Source: Chitinophagaceae bacterium
GTDB taxonomy: Bacteria > Bacteroidota > Bacteroidia > Chitinophagales > Chitinophagaceae
Direction of reading: 5' to 3'
Assembly (NCBI GenBank): GCA_021738605.1
Contig: JAIPBY010000112.1
Coordinates: forward strand, 1 to 8,124
DNA: 8,124 nt
Shown: one piece after another, positions 1-7,554 of the stretch
Numbering within the stretch: the stretch's first letter is position 1
Layout: each line of letters opens with the position of its first letter
Notes under the pieces: model-generated
Seen by the model: only the letters and a program-made list of their open reading frames with translations
What the model was told of the DNA's origin: nothing
Databases searched by the model: none
Position numbers and translations under genes: made by a program

Positions 1-564
1 TGGAAGGCCAACTGGAAAAGGCTTGCCTATGATTTTCACCATGCACTGGGAATCTACACGGTAATTTTTCTCTTCATTTTTGCCTTTACTGCCCTGGCAT
101 GGAGTTTTCAGTGGTTCAATGATGGCATTTACAAGGTCACGAATTCTTCCAAAGAGCCCATCAAGCCTCCAACATCAACCATCATTGATTCCTTGGAAAA
201 AGCAGGCATTGATGATGTGCTTGCAGATGCCTATACCAGGATTCCCAATGCTGTTTTTTACAACATCAGCCTGCCAAAAGATTCCAGTGCTGTATTTGGT
301 GTCAACGTGCTGAGCAGAACGGCCATCCATGAAACAGCCACAGATAACCATTATTATGATCAATATTCCGGAGCCTACCTGAAGACCGTATCATTTGGAG
401 ACAGGCCCATCGGACAGCAGATCCGCGCCAGCTTCAAGCCCATCCACATCAGTTCTATTTTTGGCCTTCCATCCAAAATCCTTGGATTTCTGGTCTGTCT
501 GATAGGCACGACCTTCCCGATTACTGGGGTGATCATGTGGCTGAGCAGGATAAAGAAGATTTAG
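1..564 (+). CDS. PepSY-associated TM domain protein, C-terminal part (5' partial)
   Basis: The frame is open from base 1 to the TAG at 562-564, giving 187 residues of a protein whose start lies left of the window. The fragment opens with WKANWKRLAYDFHHALGIYT, the arginine/histidine-rich stretch that precedes a membrane helix in PepSY-associated TM proteins. A hydrophobic helix follows (about residues 19-40). Next is a soluble loop of about 110 residues containing YDQYSG, and then the C-terminal signature HISSIFGLP leading into a last helix (about 159-181) ending in TGVIMWLSRIKKI. The conserved histidines near the helices suit heme or metal handling, and family members are usually inner-membrane proteins linked to siderophore-iron reduction or uptake. 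That role is family knowledge. Here only the fold family is visible, and no receptor or siderophore gene adjoins it. The N-terminal half is missing because of the window edge; I see no sign of a broken gene. Confidence 0.85.
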   Translation, partial: WKANWKRLAYDFHHALGIYTVIFLFIFAFTALAWSFQWFNDGIYKVTNSSKEPIKPPTSTIIDSLEKAGIDDVLADAYTRIPNAVFYNISLPKDSSAVFGVNVLSRTAIHETATDNHYYDQYSGAYLKTVSFGDRPIGQQIRASFKPIHISSIFGLPSKILGFLVCLIGTTFPITGVIMWLSRIKKI

Positions 565-574
565 AGGTTAATTC

Positions 575-610
575 TACTTCAACCCCTTAAACTACTTCAA
601 CCTCTTCAAC
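575..610 (-). repeat. Four tandem 9-bp units between convergent genes
   Basis: Read on the minus strand from 610 to 575 there are four consecutive 9-nt units: GTTGAAGAG, GTTGAAGTA, GTTTAAGGG and GTTGAAGTA. Units 2 and 4 are identical and share the GTTGAAG core with unit 1, while unit 3 is diverged. The block begins 4 nt beyond the stop codon of the GMC gene and fills most of the 50-bp gap between two converging genes. No hairpin with a T-run is visible in the gap, so it is not a standard intrinsic terminator. Its role is unknown; slippage-generated low-complexity DNA is the simplest reading. Confidence 0.7.
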
Positions 611-614
611 GGTC

Positions 615-2276
615 CTACAAATTTCCCTTCTTCAACTCTCCCACTGCATGGTCAACCGCGCGGGCAGTGAGGGCCATGTATGTTACAGAAGGGTTTTGAC
701 AGGCAGATGAAGCCATGGCTGAACCGTCTGTGATGAAGACATTCTGGACGTCATGCATCTGGTTCCATTTGTTGAGGACAGATGTTTTAGGGTCATTGCC
801 CATGCGGGCTGTTCCCATTTCATGGATACAGAAACCAGGTGCAGGCATGTTGTCGTATGCTTTGACATTCTTGATACCAGCGGCTTCCAGCATTTCTACT
901 GCGCTGTTTTTCATGTCTACCCTCATTTTCATTTCGTTTTCCTTGAACTCACAGTCAATATCGAAGGTGGGCAGCCCGTATTTGTCTTTTTTATCCTTGT
1001 TGAGTGTTGCTTTGTTTTCGTAATAAGGAAGATGTTCGCCCCAAGAACCCATTCCCATGGTCCAGTTGCCTGGTTCGGTAACGGTTTCCTTGAGTTCAAT
1101 CCCGATCTCACCGGAACTGGCACGCCCCCTTGAGCCGCCGCCCTGGTAGCCAAATCCACGCACATATCCGGCAGAGGAGCCACCATCGAGGTTGCGGAAT
1201 CGAGGAATATAAATGCCATTGGGCCTCTTGCCATAGAAGTACTGGTCCTGGAATCCGTCAAAATCTCCAGAAGCGCCCACACCATAATGGTGGTCCATCA
1301 GGTTATGCCCTACCTGTTCGCTGCTGTTGCCAAATCCGTTGGGGAAGGCATCAGACACAGAATTCAGGAGGATATGGGTGGTACCAAGGGTGGATGCGTT
1401 GAGGAAGACAATCTTGGCGAAGTACTCTTCGGTTTTCATTGTCTCTGTATCCAAAACCACTACGCCTTTGGCGCGCTTGGTTTCCTTGTCGTAGATCACT
1501 TCAATGGTGATGGCATTGGTGCGCATGGTCAGGTTGCCTGTGGCTGCTGCAGCGGGAAGTGTGGCGGAGTTGGAGCTGAAATATCCTCCGAAAGGACAAC
1601 CTTGCTGGCATTTGTTGCGGAACTGGCAAGGTCCGCGGGTACCAATTTTGGCAGTATGGTTGGCTGCACGGCCAATGATCATTGGCCTTCCCATTTTGGT
1701 TTTGAGGTTTTCCTTCACCATTCTTTCAATGCAGTTCATCTCCATGGGAGGAAGGAATTCTCCATCCGGCACCATCGACAATCCATCGCGTGAACCACTG
1801 ATGCCGGCAAATTTTTCAACATAGCTGTACCAGGGAGCAAGGTCTTTGTACCTTATCGGCCAATCCACGCCATGGCCATCTTTGGCGTTGGCTTCGAAGT
1901 CAAGATCGCTCAGTCTGTAGCACTGACGGCCCCACATCAGGGACCTTCCGCCTACATGGTTGCCACGGATCCACTCAAATGGCTTCACCTGGGTATATGG
2001 ATTTTCAAGATCGTTCACGAAAAACTTCTTCGACACCTCATCATAAGCATAGCATTTGCTTTGAATGGGGGAGTTGGTGCGGTCTTCCTGGGTCTTCCCT
2101 CCACGGTGTTCCAATTCCCATGGGTCTTTTTCGGTTCCCACGTAATCCTTCACATGTTCCACATTGCGTCCTCTTTCGATGAGGATGGTCTTGAGGCCAC
2201 GTTCAGTCAGTTCTTTTGCCGCCCAGCCTCCGGAGATGCCTGAGCCTACTACAATTGCGTCGAATGTGTTGGACAT
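615..2276 (-). CDS. GMC-family FAD-dependent oxidoreductase
   Basis: A 553-residue flavoprotein of the glucose-methanol-choline oxidoreductase family, expected to oxidise an alcohol or sugar hydroxyl with FAD. The N-terminal Rossmann motif is GSGISGG (G11, G13, G16), followed by the ribose-binding acidic residue E34 in LIERG. A GMC motif GGRSLMWGRQCYRLSDLDF lies around residues 108-126. Near the C-terminus are the catalytic-pair positions H485 (in CIHEMGTARMG) and N528 (in CQNPSVTYMAL), preceded by the FAD-contacting FITDGSAM segment. A cysteine cluster C217-x5-C223-x3-C227 followed by PFGGY is the type seen in gluconate-2-dehydrogenase-like members, where an accessory small subunit is often encoded alongside. 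No such subunit is visible here, and the protein has no signal peptide of its own. The start at 2276 places the Rossmann strand at residues 6-11, as expected. There is no clear Shine-Dalgarno sequence. The substrate cannot be read from sequence. Confidence 0.93.
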   Translation of the reverse strand: MSNTFDAIVVGSGISGGWAAKELTERGLKTILIERGRNVEHVKDYVGTEKDPWELEHRGGKTQEDRTNSPIQSKCYAYDEVSKKFFVNDLENPYTQVKPFEWIRGNHVGGRSLMWGRQCYRLSDLDFEANAKDGHGVDWPIRYKDLAPWYSYVEKFAGISGSRDGLSMVPDGEFLPPMEMNCIERMVKENLKTKMGRPMIIGRAANHTAKIGTRGPCQFRNKCQQGCPFGGYFSSNSATLPAAAATGNLTMRTNAITIEVIYDKETKRAKGVVVLDTETMKTEEYFAKIVFLNASTLGTTHILLNSVSDAFPNGFGNSSEQVGHNLMDHHYGVGASGDFDGFQDQYFYGKRPNGIYIPRFRNLDGGSSAGYVRGFGYQGGGSRGRASSGEIGIELKETVTEPGNWTMGMGSWGEHLPYYENKATLNKDKKDKYGLPTFDIDCEFKENEMKMRVDMKNSAVEMLEAAGIKNVKAYDNMPAPGFCIHEMGTARMGNDPKTSVLNKWNQMHDVQNVFITDGSAMASSACQNPSVTYMALTARAVDHAVGELKKGNL

Positions 2277-2308
2277 TGATAAGGGGTTGTCAGTTGAATG
2301 TTACGGTT

Positions 2309-2326
2309 TACCAAAATTCTTTGGTA
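2309..2326. promoter_or_regulatory. Perfect inverted repeat, candidate operator
   Basis: TACCAAAATTCTTTGGTA has 7-bp arms (2309-2315 and 2320-2326) that are perfectly complementary around a 4-nt spacer. It lies 33-50 nt upstream of the GMC start codon and covers the proposed -7 element of that gene. A dimeric repressor bound here would block transcription initiation. If the real start site is further upstream, the same sequence could form a small RNA hairpin in the leader. No regulator gene is next to it. Confidence 0.45.
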
Positions 2327-2342
2327 TCAATAGCATTACAAT
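2312..2342 (-). promoter_or_regulatory. Candidate Bacteroidota promoter for the GMC gene
   Basis: On the minus strand, ATTG (2342-2339) is followed after exactly 19 bp by GAATTTTG (2319-2312). The Bacteroidota consensus is TTTG, about 19 bp, then TAnnTTTG. Each element therefore has one mismatch (A for T; G for T). Transcription would start near 2306, leaving an untranslated leader of about 30 nt. The match is moderate, but the spacing is right and it faces the correct gene. Confidence 0.4.
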
Positions 2343-2481
2343 TTAAAAATCTTTTGCCTAAAACCGGAATTTTTTCTTCTCATCCATCCCCAAGTCAATT
2401 AACAATAGGGACACATTTGAATAACAAAGGCTTAATACAGCAGAAACCTTAATGCAAGATTGAATGGAGAATTTCGCATGG

Positions 2482-2498
2482 CAAAATAAACATACATG
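2482..2498 (+). promoter_or_regulatory. A-rich translation leader of the lipoprotein gene
   Basis: CAAAATAAACATACATG ends in the start codon. There is no Shine-Dalgarno sequence, and A-rich leaders of this kind are usual in Bacteroidota. Sixteen of its 17 bases match the leader of the next gene at 4079-4095. No convincing promoter was found upstream; the positional equivalent of the receptor's -7 box, AGAATTTC at 2468-2475, has three mismatches to consensus. Confidence 0.5.
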
Positions 2499-4004
2499 AG
2501 AAAATTACTCCTTGCGCTTTCAGTAACAGTCTTTTTTGCATGCAAAAAAGAAACCGCAGTTCTTCCCCTTGAGCAAACCGTGAATGAAGACCTGGCATCA
2601 TACCAGGAAATTGCATCCATCAATTTGGGAGGACTTGGGGCTGCAGAGATCACTACCTTTGATCCCGCTACAAACAGACTTTTTGCAGTAAACAATGGAA
2701 CAACGAATAAGATTGATGTGATTGATATGGCCAATCCTGCCAGTATCAAGTTGATCAATAGCATCAGAATGCAGCCCTATGGAGGTTTTGTGAACAGTGT
2801 AGATGTGAAGAACGGCATGTTGGCTGCAGCGATTGAATCTACCAACAAGCAAGCGCCTGGAAAAGTAATCGTTTTCAATACCAGCACATTAAAGGAAATC
2901 GCTACCGTCAATGTTGGCTCTCTTCCAGACAATGTGGTTTTCAGCCCCGATGGAAAATTCATCCTCACTGCCAACGAGGGCGAGCCCAATGATGCATACA
3001 CCAACGACCCAGCCGGCACCATTTCCATCATCAATGTGGAAAACAAGTTTACCGTAACCACCTTTGATTTTGCAGGTTTTGTAAGTCAATTATCAGCATT
3101 GTCTGCAGGTGGTTTTAGGGTGTTTGGTCCTGGTAGAAATTTCGTCAATGACATTGAGCCAGAATACATTACCGTTTCCAATGATTCAAAAACAGCATGG
3201 GTAACTTTGCAGGAAAACAATGCCATTGCAGAAATTGATATCCTCTCTGCCACCATCAAAAAAATCATGCCACTCGGGTTCAAAGATTACTCCGCTCCTG
3301 GAAACGCATTTGATTTGAGCGACAGGGATGGTGCGGTTGCTTTCAAAAATGCACCTGTATTTGGAACCTATATGCCTGACGCCATTGCTTCCTATAACTA
3401 TAATGGTACTACTTATCTCTTTACCGCCAATGAAGGCGACGCCAGGGAATACGCTGGTTTTACTGAAATAAAAAGACTGGGAACGGTTATGCTGGATCCT
3501 GTTGCTTTCCCCACAGGCGCCATGTTAAAGACTGATGCCCAACTGGGAAGGTTGAACATCACAACAACCCTTGGCGACAAGGACGGTGATGGCGACCTTG
3601 ATGCAATTTATAGTTTTGGTGCAAGGTCTTTTTCTGTGTGGAATGCTTCCACAGGTGCTTTGGTTTGGGACAGCAAAAATGAACTGGATATCAAATCCAA
3701 CGAGTTGGGTGTTTATGATGATGGCAGAAGCGATGACAAAGGTGCAGAACCTGAGTCGGTGACCATTGGAAGGGTTGGCAGCAAAACAGTTGCCTATGTA
3801 GGATTGGAAAGGACTGATGCTGTGGCGGTATATGACATTACGGACCCCACCAAGCCTGTATTTGTTAAGATGTTCAAAACAGGTGATGCTCCGGAAGGCC
3901 TTCTGTTCATTCCGGCCTCAAAGAGCCCTATCGGACAAAGTCTTGTGGTTGTCAGCAGTGAAAACGATGGTGTTGTAAAAATTTACAGAGCCAATAAGCT
4001 GTAG
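2496..4004 (+). CDS. Choice-of-anchor I family lipoprotein (beta-propeller-like)
   Basis: A 502-residue exported lipoprotein. The N-terminus MRKLLLALSVTVFFAC is a short lipoprotein signal ending in a loose lipobox FFA-C, with Cys16 as the lipidated residue, followed by KKET. The rest matches the choice-of-anchor I domain, a repetitive propeller-like fold whose members are often misnamed alkaline phosphatase or esterase. Hallmarks are NEGEPND (from residue 160), DIEPEYI (219), TANEGDARE (312, near the middle), EPESVTIG (418) and VYDITDPTKP, then PEGLLFIPASKSPIG and a final VKIYRA strand. An acidic loop DKDGDGDLD at 361-369 resembles a calcium-binding loop. The family name reflects variable anchoring; here the anchor is an N-terminal lipid. 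No catalytic residues can be named, so enzymatic function is unknown. The start is supported by the signal peptide and an A-rich leader. The downstream TonB-dependent receptor begins 88 bp after the stop. Confidence 0.9.
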   Translation: MRKLLLALSVTVFFACKKETAVLPLEQTVNEDLASYQEIASINLGGLGAAEITTFDPATNRLFAVNNGTTNKIDVIDMANPASIKLINSIRMQPYGGFVNSVDVKNGMLAAAIESTNKQAPGKVIVFNTSTLKEIATVNVGSLPDNVVFSPDGKFILTANEGEPNDAYTNDPAGTISIINVENKFTVTTFDFAGFVSQLSALSAGGFRVFGPGRNFVNDIEPEYITVSNDSKTAWVTLQENNAIAEIDILSATIKKIMPLGFKDYSAPGNAFDLSDRDGAVAFKNAPVFGTYMPDAIASYNYNGTTYLFTANEGDAREYAGFTEIKRLGTVMLDPVAFPTGAMLKTDAQLGRLNITTTLGDKDGDGDLDAIYSFGARSFSVWNASTGALVWDSKNELDIKSNELGVYDDGRSDDKGAEPESVTIGRVGSKTVAYVGLERTDAVAVYDITDPTKPVFVKMFKTGDAPEGLLFIPASKSPIGQSLVVVSSENDGVVKIYRANKL

Positions 4005-4059
4005 CTGAATCCTTTACAATTCCTTGATGTAATAAATACACACTGAAAATATTTTTAGG

Positions 4060-4067
4060 TAAATTTG
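4060..4067 (+). promoter_or_regulatory. Candidate -7 promoter element of the receptor gene
   Basis: TAAATTTG is a perfect match to the Bacteroidota -7 consensus TAnnTTTG and sits 25 nt before the receptor start codon, implying a leader of roughly 20 nt. No TTTG-like -33 element is present at the usual spacing (4037-4040 reads TACA), so strength is uncertain. It suggests the receptor can be transcribed separately from the lipoprotein gene upstream. Confidence 0.45.
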
Positions 4068-4078
4068 CGGCGTCAAAA

Positions 4079-4095
4079 CAAAATAAACAAACATG
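4079..4095 (+). promoter_or_regulatory. A-rich translation leader of the receptor gene
   Basis: CAAAATAAACAAACATG ends in the start codon and has A at most positions known to matter for initiation in Bacteroidota. It differs at a single base from the leader of the preceding lipoprotein gene (2482-2498). Confidence 0.5.
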
Positions 4096-7000
4096 AAAAA
4101 AATCATTTCATTGCTTGCCCTGGTGCTGGTGGTTGCTTCAACCTCCTTTGCACAGGTAACCAGCAGTAGCATTACCGGTTCGGTAAAGGGTGATGACAAC
4201 AAGTTCCTTGAAGGGGCTACGGTTGTTGCTGTTCACCAGCCTTCAGGAACAAAGTATTCCACTACAACGAACAAGTCTGGTGCATTCACCATCCTGAACG
4301 TGCGTGTAGGCGGACCTTATGTGGTTAAAATCACGTTCAGTGGTTTCAAGTCTTACGAAGAGCAGGGCGTTTTCGCTCCTCTTGGTAATGCCGCCAACGT
4401 GGATGTAGCCCTTAAAAACGATGCCGTTAGCATGCAGAACATCGTTGTAAAGGCTGCACCAAACCCCATCATCAACTCAAGGGCCAACGGTACCAGTGTC
4501 ACCATTGGAAGACAGGCGCTGAACCTGACACCAACAATTGGTCGTAACCTCAATGACGTAACCAAATACAACGCCTATAGCAATGGCCGTTCATTTGCAG
4601 GCCAGGATAGCCGCTTCAACAACTTTACCATAGATGGTGCCGTTTTCAACAATGGTTTCGGTCTTGGTTCTGATGCACAAGCAGGTGGTCGTACCAACTC
4701 TACTGCCATTTCTTTGGATGCCTTGGAAGAGGTTCAGATCAACATCACTCCTTATGATATCCGCCAGTCTGGTTTTGCCGGTGCTGCCATCAACGCCGTA
4801 ACGCGCAGTGGTACCAACGAATTTGCAGGTTCTGTTTTCCGTTTCTGGAACAGCAGGGATCTTGCGGGAACCAAGGTTGCCAGCAAAACCGACAACATCC
4901 CCAAAACACCGTTCAACGTTGAAACACAGGGTTTCCGTGTTGGTGGACCGATCATCAAGGACAAACTTTTCTTTTTTGTAAACGGTGAATTCACCAACGG
5001 TACCAACCCCGCCTTGAGCTGGGTAGCCAATCGTCCTGGTGCAACGGGTAACGTTTCAAGGACAACGGCTACCGATCTTGACGACCTGAAAACCTTCATG
5101 AAGTCTAACTTTGACTACGACCTCGGTGCTATTGATAATTTCAACAATGAGTCTTTCAGCAAGAAAGTGCTTGCCCGTATTGATTACAACATCAATGATA
5201 TCCACAAGCTTTCTTTGAGGTATGCGCACCACAATTCACAAAGTGACGTGCCCATCAGCAACAGTAACTCAGGAAATACAGCAGGTAATGGTAACAGGCA
5301 GAACTCTGCTTTGGCCATTTCAGGTCAGAACACCGGATACATCATCCAGGACAATACCCGTTCTGCAGTATTGGAATTGAGCTCCAACTTCAAGAACAGG
5401 GTTTCCAACCAGTTCATTGCTACTTATAATAAGCAGATCGAAGACCGTGCTTACCGTACCGCAATGTTCCCTACAGTTGACATCCTCAGTGGTGTTGGCG
5501 GAAGTACTTATACTTCTCTTGGATTTGATCCATTTACGCCCAACAACAAGTTGAACTACTCAACCTTCAACCTGACCAATAATACCACCTTGATCCGTGG
5601 CAACCATACCATCACCTTGGGTGCTGCATTTGAATCCTTCAAGTCGAACAACCTGTTCTTCTATGGTTCCAATGGTGTTTGGGTATTCAACAGCATCGCA
5701 GACTTCAAGGCTGCTGCTTTGGCTTACAAGGCCAATCCAAACCTTGCTGCGTCTACCGTGCCCATTGCCCGTTTCAATTACCGCTATACCCTTTTGCCTG
5801 ACGGAAAACTTCCTTGGCAGACCTTCCAGAACCAGTTCTATACTGTTTATGGACAGGATGAGTGGAAAATGACAAAGAATTTCCGCATGACCTATGGCGC
5901 GCGCTTGGATTATTTGAACATTGTCAATACCGCTGCTGATTATGCAAACCCTTATGTAGCTGGTCTGAACTTCAGGGAGCCTTCTGGCTTGCCTTATAAT
6001 ATCAATACAGCAAGCATGCCCAAGTCAAGGTTCTATGTGTCGCCTCGTGTAGGTTTCAACTGGGATGTAAATGGCAACAAGAAGACACAGATCCGTGGTG
6101 GATCTGGTTTGTTCCTTTCCCGTCTTCCTTATGTGTTGATCAGCAACCAGTTGGGTAACAATGGGGTTAACATCGGCCTCGTGAACGTAACCGGTTCAGC
6201 AGCAACTGCCTATCCTTTCACCTTGGATCCTACCCGTTATACACCTACTACAACGGATATCAACAGCCTGCGTGGATATAACATCAACTATGGTGATCAA
6301 GACCTGAAGTTCCCACAGATTTGGAAAACCAACATCGCCATTGACCAGAAACTGGGATGGGGCGTGATTGGAACCTTGGAAGCGATTTACAACAAGAACA
6401 TCAACATGCTTCACTATGTAGATGTGAACCAGAAAAGGCCTTCAGGAACTTTTGCCGGAAACGACAAAAGGGACATCTATCCTGCGCTTGATCTTTCCGG
6501 TGCTGCTGCAACCACTGCCCGTTTCTTGAATCCTGGCATTGGCAATGCATTTGTGTTGACCAACAACAATGTAGGTTATTCTTACTCACTGACTGCAAAG
6601 TTGGAAAAGCCAATGACCAAGAATTTTGGTGGTGTTTTGGCCTATACCAATGCAAAAGCAACAGATCTTTCTTCTGTGGCCAGCACGGTTAACGCAAGCA
6701 CACCAAGCATCTATGGCATGAACTATCTGAGAGAAGGTTTTTCTGATAACGACCTTCGCCACCGTTTCATGGGCTATGTTAACTACAGGCTCAATTATGG
6801 CGGTAAGTTTGGCGGTGCAACCACGTTCTCTTTGGGCATGGTTTCTGCCAGCGGATTCAAGCTTTCTTATACGTATAGCTCTGATGTCAATGGTGATGGT
6901 CAGTTCAATGACCTGATATACATACCGGCAGCGGGCAACAACCTTACCTTCCAGGATCAAACTGTGGGTACTACTGTTTTCACTGCAGCAGCGCAGGCAT

Positions 7001-7413
7001 CAGCGTTCAGCAACTATATTGAAGCAAATCCTTACCTGAGAAGCAGAAGGGGTACTTATGCAGAGCGCAACGGTGTTCAAGCGCCTTGGTTGACAAGGTT
7101 TGATTTCAGCATTGAGCAGGACTTCTTTGTGAAGACGGGTAAGAACAAGAAAGCCAACACCTTCCGTTTCAGGGCTGATTTCATCAACTTTGGCAACCTG
7201 ATCAACAACAAATGGGGTGTAGGCAATGTATCTACAACACCTCAACCGCTCAACTACCGTGGCCGTACAACAGCAGGTGAGCCTATCTACAGGTTGGCCA
7301 CACAGGTGGTAGATGGTGCAACCGTTTTGTTGAAGGATGCTTTCGTAGATTCAAAAACCTTGAATGATGTATACCAGATCCAGTTGGGTATCAGGTATAT
7401 TTTCAATAATTAA
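4093..7413 (+). CDS. Oar-like TonB-dependent outer-membrane receptor
   Basis: An 1106-residue outer-membrane transporter. It has a Sec signal peptide with likely cleavage SFA20|Q21. A carboxypeptidase-regulatory-like beta-sandwich follows (about 24-110: SITGSVKGDDNKFLEGATV through VDVALKND), then a TonB-box-like segment MQNIVVKAA at 114-122. The plug spans about 125-240, including GRNLNDVTKYNAYSNGRSFAGQDSRFNNFTIDG and N217-ITPYDIRQSGFAGAAINAVTRSGTNEF. The remainder is the beta-barrel, ending in LGIRYIFNN, an aromatic-rich C-terminal strand with F1104. DVNGDGQFND at 931-940 is a calcium-loop-like motif common in this subfamily. The architecture resembles Oar-type receptors more than SusC: no SusD partner gene follows and a terminator comes directly after. 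Energy would come from TonB-ExbBD, encoded elsewhere. Substrate is unknown; Oar relatives have been tied to peptide or protein traffic, but that cannot be transferred here. The gene is intact. Confidence 0.93.
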   Translation: MKKIISLLALVLVVASTSFAQVTSSSITGSVKGDDNKFLEGATVVAVHQPSGTKYSTTTNKSGAFTILNVRVGGPYVVKITFSGFKSYEEQGVFAPLGNAANVDVALKNDAVSMQNIVVKAAPNPIINSRANGTSVTIGRQALNLTPTIGRNLNDVTKYNAYSNGRSFAGQDSRFNNFTIDGAVFNNGFGLGSDAQAGGRTNSTAISLDALEEVQINITPYDIRQSGFAGAAINAVTRSGTNEFAGSVFRFWNSRDLAGTKVASKTDNIPKTPFNVETQGFRVGGPIIKDKLFFFVNGEFTNGTNPALSWVANRPGATGNVSRTTATDLDDLKTFMKSNFDYDLGAIDNFNNESFSKKVLARIDYNINDIHKLSLRYAHHNSQSDVPISNSNSGNTAGNGNRQNSALAISGQNTGYIIQDNTRSAVLELSSNFKNRVSNQFIATYNKQIEDRAYRTAMFPTVDILSGVGGSTYTSLGFDPFTPNNKLNYSTFNLTNNTTLIRGNHTITLGAAFESFKSNNLFFYGSNGVWVFNSIADFKAAALAYKANPNLAASTVPIARFNYRYTLLPDGKLPWQTFQNQFYTVYGQDEWKMTKNFRMTYGARLDYLNIVNTAADYANPYVAGLNFREPSGLPYNINTASMPKSRFYVSPRVGFNWDVNGNKKTQIRGGSGLFLSRLPYVLISNQLGNNGVNIGLVNVTGSAATAYPFTLDPTRYTPTTTDINSLRGYNINYGDQDLKFPQIWKTNIAIDQKLGWGVIGTLEAIYNKNINMLHYVDVNQKRPSGTFAGNDKRDIYPALDLSGAAATTARFLNPGIGNAFVLTNNNVGYSYSLTAKLEKPMTKNFGGVLAYTNAKATDLSSVASTVNASTPSIYGMNYLREGFSDNDLRHRFMGYVNYRLNYGGKFGGATTFSLGMVSASGFKLSYTYSSDVNGDGQFNDLIYIPAAGNNLTFQDQTVGTTVFTAAAQASAFSNYIEANPYLRSRRGTYAERNGVQAPWLTRFDFSIEQDFFVKTGKNKKANTFRFRADFINFGNLINNKWGVGNVSTTPQPLNYRGRTTAGEPIYRLATQVVDGATVLLKDAFVDSKTLNDVYQIQLGIRYIFNN

Positions 7414-7446
7414 TCGAATTGGTCTTGAATGACCATTTGACCGCAT

Positions 7447-7482
7447 AAAAAAGACCGGAGACAAATTCTCCGGTCTTTTTTT
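7447..7482 (+). terminator. Strong intrinsic terminator after the receptor gene
   Basis: GACCGGAG (7453-7460) pairs perfectly with CTCCGGTC (7468-7475) around ACAAATT. It is preceded by six A (7447-7452) and followed by seven T (7476-7482), so the stem can extend through A-T pairs and could also act on transcripts from the other strand. It begins 34 nt after the receptor stop codon. Confidence 0.9.
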
Positions 7483-7500
7483 GTTCTTTGTTGCAATGAT

Positions 7501-7531
7501 TTTGCCATTTCCCCGCCAAGGATTATATTTG
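7501..7531 (+). promoter_or_regulatory. Bacteroidota-type promoter of the tRNA-Phe gene
   Basis: TTTG at 7501-7504, a 19-bp spacer, then TATATTTG at 7524-7531: both elements match TTTG-N19-TAnnTTTG without a mismatch. Initiation would fall near 7537, about 18 nt before the mature tRNA 5' end. A near-consensus promoter fits a highly expressed stable RNA and is the best phylum marker in the window. Confidence 0.85.
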
Positions 7532-7554
7532 CACTCCAATTAATTTGGCTACGA

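Noticed and set aside
575..610. Possible minimal CRISPR-like array
   Set aside because: The 9-bp units are directly adjacent with no spacers, and there is no cas gene in the window.
1287..1793. 168-residue plus-strand open frame, with others at 753-1133 and 1872-2243
   Set aside because: All lie antisense within the GMC oxidoreductase gene, which has clear family motifs end to end. They have cysteine/histidine-rich, low-order composition typical of reverse-strand shadows and no recognisable domain.
2432..2764. 110-residue minus-strand open frame overlapping the start of the lipoprotein gene
   Set aside because: It runs antisense through a well supported signal peptide and domain start, and its hydrophobic N-terminus is only the complement of coding sequence.
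4014..4032. Inverted repeat TTACA/TGTAA after the lipoprotein stop codon as a terminator
   Set aside because: The stem is only 5 bp, A-T rich, with a 9-nt loop and no following T-run.
4093..7413. SusC/RagA nutrient receptor
   Set aside because: There is no SusD gene on either side, and the plug sequence and C-terminal calcium-loop motif resemble Oar-type receptors.
7420..7435. Small hairpin TGGTC/GACCA directly after the receptor stop codon
   Set aside because: Five base pairs with no T-run; the strong terminator at 7447-7482 explains this region.
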